Assembly: GCA_029880285.1 (NCBI GenBank)
Contig: JAOUOS010000023.1
Location: forward strand, 1-49,062
DNA: 49,062 bases
Direction: 5' to 3'
Source: Spirochaetia bacterium
Lineage (GTDB): Bacteria; Spirochaetota; Leptospiria; Turneriellales; JAOUOS01
Part shown: positions 9,277 to 18,344 of the stretch, piece after piece
Position numbering within the stretch: the stretch's first letter is position 1
Layout: each line of letters begins with the position of its first letter
The notes under the pieces: generated by a model
Database searches by the model: none
Seen by the model: only the letters and a program-made list of their open reading frames with translations
Told to the model about the DNA's origin: nothing
Position numbers and translations under genes: made by a program

Positions 9277-9313
9277 AATAACCACCTTATCAAGTTCTTT
9301 TTAAGAAACTTGA
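9277..9313 (-). promoter_or_regulatory. 5' leader hairpin next to the lipoprotein ribosome binding site
   Basis: On the minus strand the leader contains TCAAGTT...AACTTGA arms (9290-9296 with 9307-9313), ending directly before the Shine-Dalgarno AAGGTGG (about 9283-9289) and the ATG at 9276. The hairpin abuts the binding site and could influence translation or mRNA stability. The structure is seen; the function is inferred. Confidence 0.35.
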
Positions 9314-9375
9314 ATTACACATGATATTCCTGACTATATATCAGATATATATTATTTACATATAATATTACGTAT

Positions 9376-9404
9376 ATGATACCTTATATCGGACAACTCG
9401 TCAA
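9376..9404 (-). promoter_or_regulatory. Sigma70-type promoter for the lipoprotein-cytochrome operon
   Basis: On the minus strand TTGACG (9399-9404), a 17-base spacer and TATCAT (9376-9381) make a good housekeeping promoter about 100 bases upstream of the lipoprotein ATG. The rest of the ~310-base divergent region (9277-9590) is AT-rich. On the plus strand only a TTGACC at 9535-9540 with a weak -10 is seen for the 181-residue gene. I found no RNA gene there. Confidence 0.55.
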
Positions 9405-9590
9405 TACTTTTTTATGATAAATTAGTAGGCACATTGTTGTATTTTATGCGGTTTTTTACATTACCCGTACTGCCGCAAATTGTAACCTCGCTGCCAAACA
9501 GTATGCAATTAAAATTTGCAATAATAAAAAATATTTGACCAAGCCTAAATATTTTACAAACATACCCGATTTTTAAGAACTATATTTTCT

Positions 9591-10136
9591 ATGAATTACA
9601 TAAAAAAAATAATTATAATTTTTACAAGTTCCATATTATTTTTCTTTACCGTATCTTTTTTAACGCAATATGAAAATATTTCACAAAGTTTTGTTTCATT
9701 TTCTACCCTGCTTGGTACGAACAAAGACAAACTGCCGCCGGTAAAAAAAGACAAAGCGCTGCAAATAATACGCCTTTTTAATGAGAATATTGCCAAAGCC
9801 TATTTTCTGCAAAATGCGTCATTATTAAAAGCGGTACCTATGACAAATGAATTAAGGCTAAACTATGAAAAAGATTTTTATTTTTTAAAGCAAAAAAAAA
9901 AAATCATGCAAATAGAAATATTAGATATTAAAGTAAAAGATACAACAAGACTTTCAGAAATTCTTGCCAATATTAAAACTCATGAATTAGTTAAAATAAG
10001 ATATCTTAACGCGGCTGATAAAACCGAACTTAGCCAATATAAAATTATGGAATATGAAATAAATTACACCCTTGAATTAACCGAAAAAAGATGGAAGATA
10101 ACCGCTATAAACGTATCATCGTTAAATAAAACATAA
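9591..10136 (+). CDS. Small membrane-anchored protein of unknown function upstream of resB copy 2
   Basis: 181 residues: one N-terminal hydrophobic helix (residues ~5-25) acting as anchor or uncleaved signal, then a soluble, externally located Lys-rich domain of ~150 residues. I do not recognise the family with confidence. The alpha/beta pattern ending in YTLELTEKRWKITAINVSS resembles the small NTF2/Tim44-like domains that often finish with 'W.I..I'. It ends 2 bases before the resB copy 2 start, so translation is probably coupled and the protein most likely works with this ResB-CcsA pair. No Shine-Dalgarno sequence is obvious. Confidence 0.6.
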   Translation: MNYIKKIIIIFTSSILFFFTVSFLTQYENISQSFVSFSTLLGTNKDKLPPVKKDKALQIIRLFNENIAKAYFLQNASLLKAVPMTNELRLNYEKDFYFLKQKKKIMQIEILDIKVKDTTRLSEILANIKTHELVKIRYLNAADKTELSQYKIMEYEINYTLELTEKRWKITAINVSSLNKT

Positions 10137-10138
10137 AA

Positions 10139-11572
10139 ATGAATAAAGAATCAATTCAAAATATTTGGAATTTTTTAGGTTCCAGGAATCTTTCTGTCAT
10201 AATTTTTATTGTGTCTATGACTTATAGTTTCATACTTTTTATGTTTGCTTTAGTAGTACCTACATGGTGGGTAAATACTATAGCTAAACTTGTACCCTTT
10301 CATATTTTATATATGTTATTCTTTTTGAATATAACTTTATGTATAATTCGCTGGTGGCCCGTTATAAAATCACAGTGTAAGCTGCCTGCCAACCCTCAGT
10401 CTAAAGAAGAAACAGATAAGTTTAAACTTAAAATTACTTTAAGCGCGAAGTCTAACGCTATACAAAAAATTCAGGAATTCTTAAAAACAAAAGGGTTTCA
10501 AATTTATATATCTGAGCAAACAAATAAGTTTTTATATTCTATAAAAGGGCGATTTTCTGCAATGGGAACACTTCTTTTTCATTTAAGTTTTTTGTTTTTG
10601 CTGTTTGGGGTAATTATAAACCTGCTCTTTCGATTTGAAGGTACGGCAATATTAATAGAGGGCCAGAAATTTTATGGCCTACGAAATCAGTACAAAAATA
10701 TTTCACCATCTTTTTTATCTTCGCCGCCTAAAACAACTTTTCAAGTTGATAAAATTAACCCTGCCTTTTGGGAAGGGAAAATGCTTTTTACCTCTTTAGA
10801 AGCTGCGATTTTTCAAGATATGAAAATTACACAAGAGAATGAGATTAAAAAAAAAGAGAATGAAAATGAATCAACAACTGAAAAAATTATACAAGAAACA
10901 GAAATTATCCAAGAGAGCAATCAAGAAACTCTACGTAAACTGATAACCTTAAGCACGGCAGAAAAAATTGACGAAGCGATGGTAACATTAACGGGTTTCG
11001 GTTACGCGCCCGAATTCACGTTAAAAAATCTAAACGATGAAATTTTAATAGAACATTATTTGATATTAAATATTTTCGCGCCAGGCAGCACAGATACATA
11101 TTCTATACCTACACCATTGTATAAAGGAGGTTATGACTATCCCTATACATTTTTTATATCTTTTTATGCCGATTACGCTGAAAAAGACGGCAAACCAGTT
11201 TCAAAATCTATGGATACAAACAATATCGCTTATGGTCTAAAAATTGTAAGAGGAAGTTATCCCGTGTTTGAAGGTATTTTAAAGCCAAACCAATGGATAG
11301 AATTTGATGACTTAAAATTATCATTTACCGATTTAAAACGATGGGGAAATTTTAGAATTGTACGGGCACCGGGTAGAATTTTTATATGGCTTGGCTTAAT
11401 TTTAATGATTGCGGGTTTAATATACAGGCTTTGCTTTTACCGCAAAGAAATTTTATTTATAGAAGATGATAACGGAAAATTGTATTTATACGGCAAATTT
11501 CATTATTATCAAAACCTAAATAAGATTTGGCTTGAAAATTTAGCGAAAAAAATTAATGAAGGTTTAATATAA
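10139..11572 (+). CDS. resB: Cytochrome c biogenesis protein ResB/Ccs1 (copy 2)
   Basis: 477 residues, about 90 longer than copy 1. The N-terminal part has membrane segments (NLSVIIFIVSMTYSFILFMF, VPFHILYMLFFLNITLCIIRWWP, then GTLLFHLSFLFLLFGVIINLLF). A periplasmic domain and a last helix (IFIWLGLILMIAGLIYRLCF) follow. The extra length is partly a charged, Glu/Lys/Asn-rich insertion around residues 235-275 that copy 1 lacks. ResB ligates heme together with CcsA, whose gene overlaps the resB stop by one base (TAATG). The two ResB copies are only distantly alike, so this is not a recent duplication. Confidence 0.85.
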   Translation: MNKESIQNIWNFLGSRNLSVIIFIVSMTYSFILFMFALVVPTWWVNTIAKLVPFHILYMLFFLNITLCIIRWWPVIKSQCKLPANPQSKEETDKFKLKITLSAKSNAIQKIQEFLKTKGFQIYISEQTNKFLYSIKGRFSAMGTLLFHLSFLFLLFGVIINLLFRFEGTAILIEGQKFYGLRNQYKNISPSFLSSPPKTTFQVDKINPAFWEGKMLFTSLEAAIFQDMKITQENEIKKKENENESTTEKIIQETEIIQESNQETLRKLITLSTAEKIDEAMVTLTGFGYAPEFTLKNLNDEILIEHYLILNIFAPGSTDTYSIPTPLYKGGYDYPYTFFISFYADYAEKDGKPVSKSMDTNNIAYGLKIVRGSYPVFEGILKPNQWIEFDDLKLSFTDLKRWGNFRIVRAPGRIFIWLGLILMIAGLIYRLCFYRKEILFIEDDNGKLYLYGKFHYYQNLNKIWLENLAKKINEGLI

Positions 11573-12411
11573 TGTTTTTTGAACAGTTATTTTTATTTAT
11601 TGCTATTTTATTGTATTTTTTCGCTATTTTTTTTGCTATAAAAATAAAAAAAGCCGTTTACTGCCGCTATATTCTTTTAACAGGTATTTTATCTCAGCTT
11701 ACGGCTATCATTATTCGCTGGATTGATATAGGCCACCCGCCTATATTTGGCACCTATGAAGCCGCTCTTCAGGGCTCTTTTTTTATGGCGCTATTTATCT
11801 TATTTTCATATAAATCAATATATGAACATTTTAAGGCAATGGTTATTACCGCTTTGCCTTTAACTATTTTAATAATATTTTACGGCCTTGCTTTCAATAC
11901 CGAAAGAATTCCGCTTACTATATCTGAATTAAACCTATGGGTCGACTTTCACGCTCTTTTCGCGTGGCTGGCGTTTGGTCCTTTAACGCTGGCTTTTTGT
12001 CTTTCTGCAATATTATTATATAAAGAACGAAAAAACGGTAGAATTAAAAACAACCTGCTATCTGCAATATTACCGCAAAATGACATTATTGACGAGCTTT
12101 CTTTTAGATACATAAATTTCGGATTTATAAATCATACCATAATGTTTGCCATGGGGTGTTATTATTCATCTATTTTACAAGGAACATGGTGGGATTGGGA
12201 TCCTGTTGAATCTACTTCTTTAATTACCTGGCTTTGCATAGCTCTTTACATTCATATGAGACTTTTTTATAACTGGAAAGAGAAAAAAGCGGCCTGGTTT
12301 ATGGTCTTTATTTTTTTTACAATTCTTATTTCTTACTGGGGATTAATTTACCTGCCGCAGGGCAGTACTTTTCATATATTTGATTTAGAGTACAAAGGCG
12401 GTCATGGTTGA
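11572..12411 (+). CDS. ccsA: Cytochrome c biogenesis protein CcsA/ResC (copy 2)
   Basis: 279 residues with about eight membrane segments. The heme-binding tryptophan motif is GTWWDWDPVESTSLITW, and candidate heme-ligand His residues occur in WVDFHALFAW and GFINHTIMFA. Together with the preceding resB it makes a complete system II synthetase. The motif differs from copy 1 (WGNYWVWDP), which suggests separate specialisation, for example for different heme motifs or substrates (inference). It is convergent with cysN; only 21 bases separate the two stops. Confidence 0.9.
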   Translation: MFFEQLFLFIAILLYFFAIFFAIKIKKAVYCRYILLTGILSQLTAIIIRWIDIGHPPIFGTYEAALQGSFFMALFILFSYKSIYEHFKAMVITALPLTILIIFYGLAFNTERIPLTISELNLWVDFHALFAWLAFGPLTLAFCLSAILLYKERKNGRIKNNLLSAILPQNDIIDELSFRYINFGFINHTIMFAMGCYYSSILQGTWWDWDPVESTSLITWLCIALYIHMRLFYNWKEKKAAWFMVFIFFTILISYWGLIYLPQGSTFHIFDLEYKGGHG

Positions 12412-12451
12412 AATAATATATATGACCCTATATCAAATCATATAATCAACC
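12406..12451. terminator. Candidate bidirectional hairpin between ccsA copy 2 and cysN
   Basis: GGTTGA (12406-12411) pairs with TCAACC (12446-12451), and inside this TATATGA (12419-12425) pairs with TCATATA (12438-12444). The structure spans both stop codons of the convergent genes. It is AT-rich and has no strong T-run, so termination is plausible rather than certain. Confidence 0.35.
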
Positions 12452-14259
12452 AGAACTTTTTTAGCTTCGAGCTTTTCTGTGATTGATTGAACAGCGTCTG
12501 AAATATTAAAATTTTCTTCTATTTTCATATCCCAAAGCGGGCTTAAGAATTTTTCTTTGCCTACGTAAATTACAAAAGTTTCGCTGGGATTATTTAACAT
12601 TTTTAAAGTTTCATACTCAGCATCATCAATATCAGATGCCGTGGTTATTAAAATAAGACCCGCGTCGGTAAATAAATGTGAAATTTCTCCAAGCTGTCTT
12701 ATGTATGAGGCCCTGCTTTGCTCTATATTGCCCGACGCCGAACTTAGCGAAAGAGCGTTAGATACCCCCAAGTAATAAGCGTATTTGCCTGCTTTAAAAA
12801 GAGATTCTTCGAGAGAGCGCGCGAGCTTTTGCTTGCCAATGTCATTTTCACCTGTTATAACAATTAATAGTGGTTTTTGTTTATATCTTTCTTCTCTGTC
12901 TACAATGCTTAACGAACTTCTTTCCCAGTTTTTTTCCCGCTGTCTTATATGTTCTTTAATAATTTCATTTTGAAGCCCTAGCGATTCAAGAATTATACCT
13001 CCGCCGGCAATTTTATAGTTATCTACAATTACAAATCTTCCTGTTGAAGCAATTTCAGTTGATAAATCAAAGGCAATGGGTTTAAAAGTCTGTAAAATGC
13101 ACTCAGCCACATCGTGTCTGTCAATTTGATTTTTATTAGATACCGAAGCCAAGTCAGACGCGTCTAAAACATTTACAATATCATGAAGCCAAACAGCAGC
13201 CGACCTTGTTCCTATTTTTAACTTATACTGCTTTCCTTTAACCATAGACTGGTGCCCCATCCAGAATAAATTGGTTTTTATTAACGACCCTTTTTGAGCC
13301 GGCGCCTCTGAAGATTTACACATTATCTCGCCGGGCTGAATGTATATCTCTGTATCAAGGGTAAAGCCTGTAGATTCGCCGCAAACAGCTTTTTTAGGCA
13401 AAGCGGCATTAAAAACTTCTATGGTTTTTATTTTATTTTTTTTACCTGAAGGATAAAAAATAATTTCATCGCCTATTTGTATTTGCCCCGATTCAATTTT
13501 ACCGGCTATAATTCTTCTGTCATCACCCATATTGGTAAATTTGTAAATATCCTGAACAGGCATACGAAATGGTTTTTTTTCATCTGATTTTTCTTTTTCA
13601 AATAAATCTAAGAATTCAAGAACCGTATTACCTTTGTACCAGTTCATTTCTTTAGATTTATTGGCAATATTATCGCCCAGCCTGCCGCTTATGGGAATAT
13701 AACCTGCCGGTCTTATATTTATCTCTTTAAGAAATAAATCGTACTCTTTTACAATTTCGTTAAAGCGTTCTTCTTGAAAGCCCGCTAAATCCATCTTATT
13801 AACGCACACAACTATCTGATTAACGCCCAGCATTGAAAGCATATAGCCGTGACGCCGCGAGTTTTCTCTTACACCTTCTTTCGCGTCTATAATTAATACA
13901 GCGGCCTCGGCCCTTGAAGCGCCGGTTATCATATTTTTTAAAAATTCTATATGGCCGGGAGCATCAATTATAATATAATGTCTTTTGGGGGTTTTAAAGA
14001 AACATCTGGCCGAATCTATGGTTATACCCTGGCTTTGCTCGTCTTTAAGGGCGTCAAGAAGATAAGCATACTCAAAAGGTCTCGAATTTTTTTCGCAGTA
14101 TTTTTTAACCGATTCAAGCTTACCTTCGGGCAGTGAGCCTGTATCGGCCAATAAACGGCCTATTAATGTACTTTTGCCGTGGTCAACGTGACCCGCCACG
14201 ACAATATTCATTTTATCTAATACTTTTTCTAAATTTTTCTCTGCTGTTATTGGTTCCAT
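12433..14259 (-). CDS. cysN: Sulfate adenylyltransferase subunit 1 with a degenerate APS-kinase-like C-terminal domain
   Basis: 608 residues. Residues ~17-230 are an EF-Tu-like G domain with GHVDHGKST (23-31), DAPGH and NKMD. Beta-barrel domains follow to ~440. CysN hydrolyses GTP to drive formation of adenylylsulfate by CysD. From ~462 a CysC-type domain follows, but the P-loop reads GENDIGKQ (the Ser/Thr after Lys is lost), the DGDNVR region has become LGVSNALSL, and the RKENIRR region has become SRASYIRQ. So the fold appears kept while APS kinase activity is probably lost. This fits the APS-reductase-type CysH in the same operon, which would need no PAPS. Starts 1 base after the cysD stop. 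Last gene of the sulfur operon. Confidence 0.9.
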   Translation of the reverse strand: MEPITAEKNLEKVLDKMNIVVAGHVDHGKSTLIGRLLADTGSLPEGKLESVKKYCEKNSRPFEYAYLLDALKDEQSQGITIDSARCFFKTPKRHYIIIDAPGHIEFLKNMITGASRAEAAVLIIDAKEGVRENSRRHGYMLSMLGVNQIVVCVNKMDLAGFQEERFNEIVKEYDLFLKEINIRPAGYIPISGRLGDNIANKSKEMNWYKGNTVLEFLDLFEKEKSDEKKPFRMPVQDIYKFTNMGDDRRIIAGKIESGQIQIGDEIIFYPSGKKNKIKTIEVFNAALPKKAVCGESTGFTLDTEIYIQPGEIMCKSSEAPAQKGSLIKTNLFWMGHQSMVKGKQYKLKIGTRSAAVWLHDIVNVLDASDLASVSNKNQIDRHDVAECILQTFKPIAFDLSTEIASTGRFVIVDNYKIAGGGIILESLGLQNEIIKEHIRQREKNWERSSLSIVDREERYKQKPLLIVITGENDIGKQKLARSLEESLFKAGKYAYYLGVSNALSLSSASGNIEQSRASYIRQLGEISHLFTDAGLILITTASDIDDAEYETLKMLNNPSETFVIYVGKEKFLSPLWDMKIEENFNISDAVQSITEKLEAKKVLVDYMI

Positions 14260-14260
14260 T

Positions 14261-15142
14261 TTACATATATCCGCCCCGTCTTAAAGTTTCAAGCGTGCCG
14301 CCGTCATCGGCGTCCTGCGCCCTGCCTGAACGCTCGGCAATATTTGAAAATTTGCCGCTTTTTAATTCTTCTATAATTTCGGGAATATTTTTAGATGTAG
14401 ATGCAACAGAATTTGTGCAGGGATAACATCCTAATGAGCGGTATCTTTTGCCTTCTCCTTTATCAAAATAAAGCGATACAATAGGAATTTTTTCTTTATG
14501 TATGTATTCCCAAATATTCAGCTCTGTCCAGTCTAAAAGAGGGTGAATTCTTAAATGCGTTCCCGGCGCGAAATCGGTATTAAACTGGTTCCAAAGTTCG
14601 GGGGGCTGATCGCCAATATCCCAGTCGTTTTGAGCGTCACGTGGAGAAAAATATCTTTCTTTAGAACGGCTGCCTTCTTCGTCGGCGCGGGCGCCCACAA
14701 TAACGCCTGTATAGGGTTCTTTATTTGTGTCTTCTTCATATTTTTGGGTTTGATGGTTTAAGCGGTATCTGGGCCACTCGCCCGATAAAGTATGTTTTAA
14801 AGCTTCGCTTTTTAAGTTTTTACAGCAGCCAAGCCTGTCTACTTTACCGTCAGGAAAAGTTTCTTTATTGGCCAGAGCTTTTTGATTGATACCATAAACC
14901 ATATTTAAGTTCCACTCAAGGGCCAGCTTATCGCGGTATTCAATCATTTCGGGAATTTTATATTTTGTGTCAATATGCACAAGAGGAAAAGGCACATGAC
15001 CAAAAAACGCTTTTCTGGCCAGCCACAAAAGCACCGTGCTGTCTTTGCCTATTGACCATAACATTACCAGATTTTTAAATTCACGGTAGGCTGTTCTTAA
15101 GATATAAACTCCCTGAGCTTCTAATTTATCGAGATGATCCAT
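14261..15142 (-). CDS. cysD: Sulfate adenylyltransferase subunit 2
   Basis: 293 residues, normal length. CysD is the catalytic ATP-pyrophosphatase-fold subunit that makes APS from sulfate and ATP. The PP-loop is [13 protein letters not shown] at residues 30-42. Other family blocks are [30 protein letters not shown] and [13 protein letters not shown]. Shine-Dalgarno AAAGGT precedes the ATG. It follows cysH by 16 bases and is followed by cysN after one base, consistent with a translationally coupled heterodimer. Confidence 0.95.
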   Translation of the reverse strand: MDHLDKLEAQGVYILRTAYREFKNLVMLWSIGKDSTVLLWLARKAFFGHVPFPLVHIDTKYKIPEMIEYRDKLALEWNLNMVYGINQKALANKETFPDGKVDRLGCCKNLKSEALKHTLSGEWPRYRLNHQTQKYEEDTNKEPYTGVIVGARADEEGSRSKERYFSPRDAQNDWDIGDQPPELWNQFNTDFAPGTHLRIHPLLDWTELNIWEYIHKEKIPIVSLYFDKGEGKRYRSLGCYPCTNSVASTSKNIPEIIEELKSGKFSNIAERSGRAQDADDGGTLETLRRGGYM

Positions 15143-15158
15143 TATTTTACCTTTTTAA

Positions 15159-15848
15159 TTATTTTATATGCAAACCGCATTCTTTATGAGTCGCGTTTTC
15201 CCACCGCCATCTGCCGGCTCTTATATCTTCACCTTCTTTAACGGGAGTGGTACAGGGCATGCACCCAATGCTAAAATATCCTTTATCATGTAATATATTA
15301 TAAGGAACTTTATTTGTTTTAATATAATCAATTACCATTTGGCTGGTCCAGTTATATAGCGGATTTATTTTATATATTTTTGTATTTTCGTCATATTCTA
15401 TTGCTTCTAAATTATTTCGCAAGTTTGACTGTTCTCTTCTTAAACCTGTAATCATCGCGTCAAGAGTTGTAAAAATTCTCTGCGCTGGTTTTACTTTTCG
15501 AATATAACAGCAGTGCTTTCTGTTTTCAACAGATTCATAAAAAGAATTGGGTCCTTTTTCTTTCAAAAGGTTTTCAACATCTTCAGCATTAGGAAAAACT
15601 GTTTCATATTGAATATTATATTTTTCAATAGTCTTTTGCATAACATCATAAGTTTCTTGAAAATGCCTGCCCGTATCAATCATAAAAACACGAAAGTGAA
15701 TTCTAAGCTTATAAAGCATATCGGTTAAAACCTGATCTTCATAAGATAAACTTGAAGATAATGCTATTTCTTCATCTGAAAAATTTTCAAAAACTTTTTT
15801 AAGAATTTCTTCTGCTTTTATATTTTTTGATATATTGAATTCTTTCAT
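15159..15848 (-). CDS. cysH: Adenylylsulfate (APS) reductase, iron-sulfur type
   Basis: 229 residues from the ATG at 15848. It reduces APS to sulfite and AMP. Cys113-Cys114 (KHCCYIRK) and C196/C199 (GCMPC) form the [4Fe-4S] motif CC...CXXC that marks APS-using assimilatory reductases, and the C-terminal KECGLH carries the catalytic Cys224. A further in-frame extension of 17 codons to 15899 is rejected as the start, because its codons lie in a dispersed repeat (see 15879-15966). It follows the sulfite reductase gene after ~140 bases containing that repeat. Confidence 0.93.
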   Translation of the reverse strand: MKEFNISKNIKAEEILKKVFENFSDEEIALSSSLSYEDQVLTDMLYKLRIHFRVFMIDTGRHFQETYDVMQKTIEKYNIQYETVFPNAEDVENLLKEKGPNSFYESVENRKHCCYIRKVKPAQRIFTTLDAMITGLRREQSNLRNNLEAIEYDENTKIYKINPLYNWTSQMVIDYIKTNKVPYNILHDKGYFSIGCMPCTTPVKEGEDIRAGRWRWENATHKECGLHIK

Positions 15849-15878
15849 TACTATTCCATAATTGACATTTATAATTTG

Positions 15879-15966
15879 CCACAGAGGCCAAGAGGTCACA
15901 GAGAATTCTTTAAATTTAATACTTTTTCTCTGGGCTCTTTGCGCCTTTGCGTTAAATTCTTGCTAG
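15879..15966. repeat. Dispersed palindromic repeat, copy A (inside the sulfur operon)
   Basis: An imperfect inverted repeat. The left arm contains GCCACAGAGGCCAAGAGG, and the right arm contains CTTTGCGCCTTTGCGTTAAA, which read on the other strand is the 'AACGCAAAGGCGCAAAG' unit. Copy B at 27923-28023 has the same organisation. This class of repeat is widespread in environmental bacterial genomes and typically gives spurious translations such as 'AQRTQRK' and 'SWPLWQII'. Here it separates sir from cysH. Confidence 0.65.
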
Positions 15967-15988
15967 CTACACGAGCATTAGTCTTTCG

Positions 15989-18343
15989 TCACGCTTTCTT
16001 TACAACTAAAAACCAATGTTCCCCCTGTTTTTCTTCTTTTAATATTTCATGTCCCTCGTTCATAAGTGAACCCGGAACGTTTTTTATGGGTTCGCCGTTA
16101 TCAAGAAGAATGGCAAGCTTTTCTCCCGATTTCATGGTCGAAAGTTCAATTTTTGCTTTAACAAAATTCATGGGACATTTAACGCCTCTTAAGTCTTTAA
16201 ACTTTTCGGCAGATGTATCATCGTTTTTAGCTTCTTCTTTGGGTTTTTCTTCGGTTTCTTTTGGCTGAGTTTTTTCTAATTTAAATTGAAGAGAATCGTC
16301 CATGCTTTCATATAGTTTTTTTACGGCTTCAGCCAGTTCTATTATACTTTCTTTTTGGCTTAAATAATTATTAATTTTCGCGTCGTTTGCCAAAGTTACT
16401 AAATTGTGAAATTTATTGTCTATTAAACTTGTGTCTAAAAAGCTCTTTATGAAATTATCGTAAACCGAATTTTCATCAGAAGCCTCAATGCCTTTGGTTA
16501 CTAAAAGCATTCTGCATGTTGAAAACAGAATTTTTTTAAGCTCGGTGTTTTTTACTTCGTTATCATCAGATAAACTTTCTTTTTCTATAGATTTATTTAC
16601 AATATCCAAATCAAAATCTATCATATCGTATAAACTGGCCGAACATTCGGCTTTTTGGCCTTTTAAAACAGAAAACTTTTCTTTTGCCGTCCAGTCGGTA
16701 TAATAATCAGGATTTTCTTCATAAGAAGGAATATTCTTATATTTTTGAGCCAGGTTTTTTAGTACTTCTTTGCCGCCGTTATTAATAAAAGTTTCAAAAG
16801 AATTTAATTTTTCTTTTTCATAAATTTCAAAAACATCTTTAATATAAAAAGGCAAATCTTTTGAGGCAATTTCTGCAATTTCTTCTGCAAATTGAAGGCT
16901 CTCTTCTTTAATAGATGCCCCCGCGACAATGGCGTATCCCGGTAAGAGTTCTTTATTGTTTCTTATAATTTTTCCTTTAAAACCCAGATCGGCGCTGTGA
17001 TGACATCCGCATGAATTCGCGCATCCTGAAATATGAATTTTTACATTCGCGTTTTCTAAATTTATACCCGAATTAAGAAGTGTTTTTTGAATTTCTGGCG
17101 TTACCCCGCGCGGCAGACAAAGGCCCAGCTTGCAGGTATCGGCCCCGGTACACGCAATCATTTTACCCATAACAGCCGGATTCTCTGATAAGGTTTTAAT
17201 TTTTTTAATAAGATTAAAAATATTGCCCAAATATTTTTCAGGAACATTTCTAATATGAATGTTTTGATCTATTGAAAATCGAATTACATTATCACCAAAT
17301 CTTGAAAGAGACTCTGCCAGTAAAAGGGCATCATTGCTGCTTATATCGCCCAAAAAGAGAGGAACTTCTATTGAAAAAAGTCCTTTTTGTTTTTGTTCTT
17401 TAACATATCTTTTTTGCCAAATTTCAAATTCTTCTGAAGATACATTTTCAACAGACAATTCGCCGTATGTATTGTCTTCGTTTGTTAATTCTTCTAAGGG
17501 TAGTTTCGCGCAGCCCTTTTCTATAAGTGTATTATATTCTTCGTGAAAAAAATTTTTAAACTTTTCTTCACCTAAGTTTTTTAATAAAAATCTAATTCGC
17601 GATTTATTTTTTTGTCTGCGATTGCCGTGATTATTAAACATAATCTTTAAAGCAGAAGTAACGCAGTAAACTTTGTCTTCAGGTACAAATTCAAAAAGAA
17701 CAACACCAAGAGCCGTTGACGCGCCCATACCCCCCGCGCAGTAAACCTTAAAACCTTTCTGGCCGTCTTTTACCTTGGCTATAAAGCCCAGATCGGTAAT
17801 CATGGCGCGGCAATGATCTTTACCGCCGTTTGAAAACGAGATTTTAAATTTTCTGGGAAGCCCCCATGAATCTTTTTCGGCAATCATTTTTGAAGTTAAA
17901 GATACCGCGTAAGACGAAACATCAAAAACTTCTTCTTTAGAAACACCAGAATCATATGAGGCCATTATATTTCTTATGGTGTTGCCGCCGCCGCCCCTGC
18001 TTGACAGGCCCACAGATATAAGTTCGTCATATATAGGAATAATATCTTCAATATTAACATAATGAAGCTGCATTTCTTGACGGGTAGTTATATGCAAAAC
18101 ATCAGAACCGTATTTTTGAGCAAGCTCTGCCGCTTTTTTAAGCTGCTTTGGCGTTACAATACCACCGGCGCAGCGGATTCTCATCATATAAGTATTTTCT
18201 TTACGCTGTTCGTAAATACCGTGAGGCACTCTTATACCTTTAAATTGAATGGGATTTATTAAGCCCGATTTATAATCCATTATTTTTTTCTTAAACTCCC
18301 CGACCTCTTCTTTTATACTGTCTGGTAATATATATCCTATCAT
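15989..18343 (-). CDS. sir: Assimilatory sulfite reductase fused to a C-terminal TusA-like sulfur-carrier domain
   Basis: 784 residues. Residues ~35-540 are a nitrite/sulfite reductase with two ferredoxin-like half domains. The siroheme-[4Fe-4S] cysteines are in CTGADTCKLGLC (~395) and CANSCGCHHSAD (~440), and siroheme-contact arginines are present in MRIRCAGG and TTRQEMQLHY. Residues ~560-690 form a helical linker domain. Residues ~714-784 are a TusA/SirA-fold domain with the active-site motif DLRGVKCPMNFVKAK (persulfide Cys). Sulfide could therefore be handed over as protein persulfide rather than released (inference). Shine-Dalgarno GAGGTAG overlaps the end of hcyD, one base upstream. Sulfite reductase is part of the known thiocarboxylate homocysteine pathway of Wolinella. 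Confidence 0.9.
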   Translation of the reverse strand: MIGYILPDSIKEEVGEFKKKIMDYKSGLINPIQFKGIRVPHGIYEQRKENTYMMRIRCAGGIVTPKQLKKAAELAQKYGSDVLHITTRQEMQLHYVNIEDIIPIYDELISVGLSSRGGGGNTIRNIMASYDSGVSKEEVFDVSSYAVSLTSKMIAEKDSWGLPRKFKISFSNGGKDHCRAMITDLGFIAKVKDGQKGFKVYCAGGMGASTALGVVLFEFVPEDKVYCVTSALKIMFNNHGNRRQKNKSRIRFLLKNLGEEKFKNFFHEEYNTLIEKGCAKLPLEELTNEDNTYGELSVENVSSEEFEIWQKRYVKEQKQKGLFSIEVPLFLGDISSNDALLLAESLSRFGDNVIRFSIDQNIHIRNVPEKYLGNIFNLIKKIKTLSENPAVMGKMIACTGADTCKLGLCLPRGVTPEIQKTLLNSGINLENANVKIHISGCANSCGCHHSADLGFKGKIIRNNKELLPGYAIVAGASIKEESLQFAEEIAEIASKDLPFYIKDVFEIYEKEKLNSFETFINNGGKEVLKNLAQKYKNIPSYEENPDYYTDWTAKEKFSVLKGQKAECSASLYDMIDFDLDIVNKSIEKESLSDDNEVKNTELKKILFSTCRMLLVTKGIEASDENSVYDNFIKSFLDTSLIDNKFHNLVTLANDAKINNYLSQKESIIELAEAVKKLYESMDDSLQFKLEKTQPKETEEKPKEEAKNDDTSAEKFKDLRGVKCPMNFVKAKIELSTMKSGEKLAILLDNGEPIKNVPGSLMNEGHEILKEEKQGEHWFLVVKKA

Positions 18344-18344
18344 C

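Noticed and set aside
15849..15899. N-terminal extension of cysH by 17 codons (SWPLWQII)
   Set aside because: The codons lie in dispersed repeat copy A. The ATG at 15848 gives a normal family length.
15876..16268. Plus-strand frame of 130 codons opposite the end of sir
   Set aside because: It is antisense to a convincing gene and begins in the repeat; no domain or binding site.
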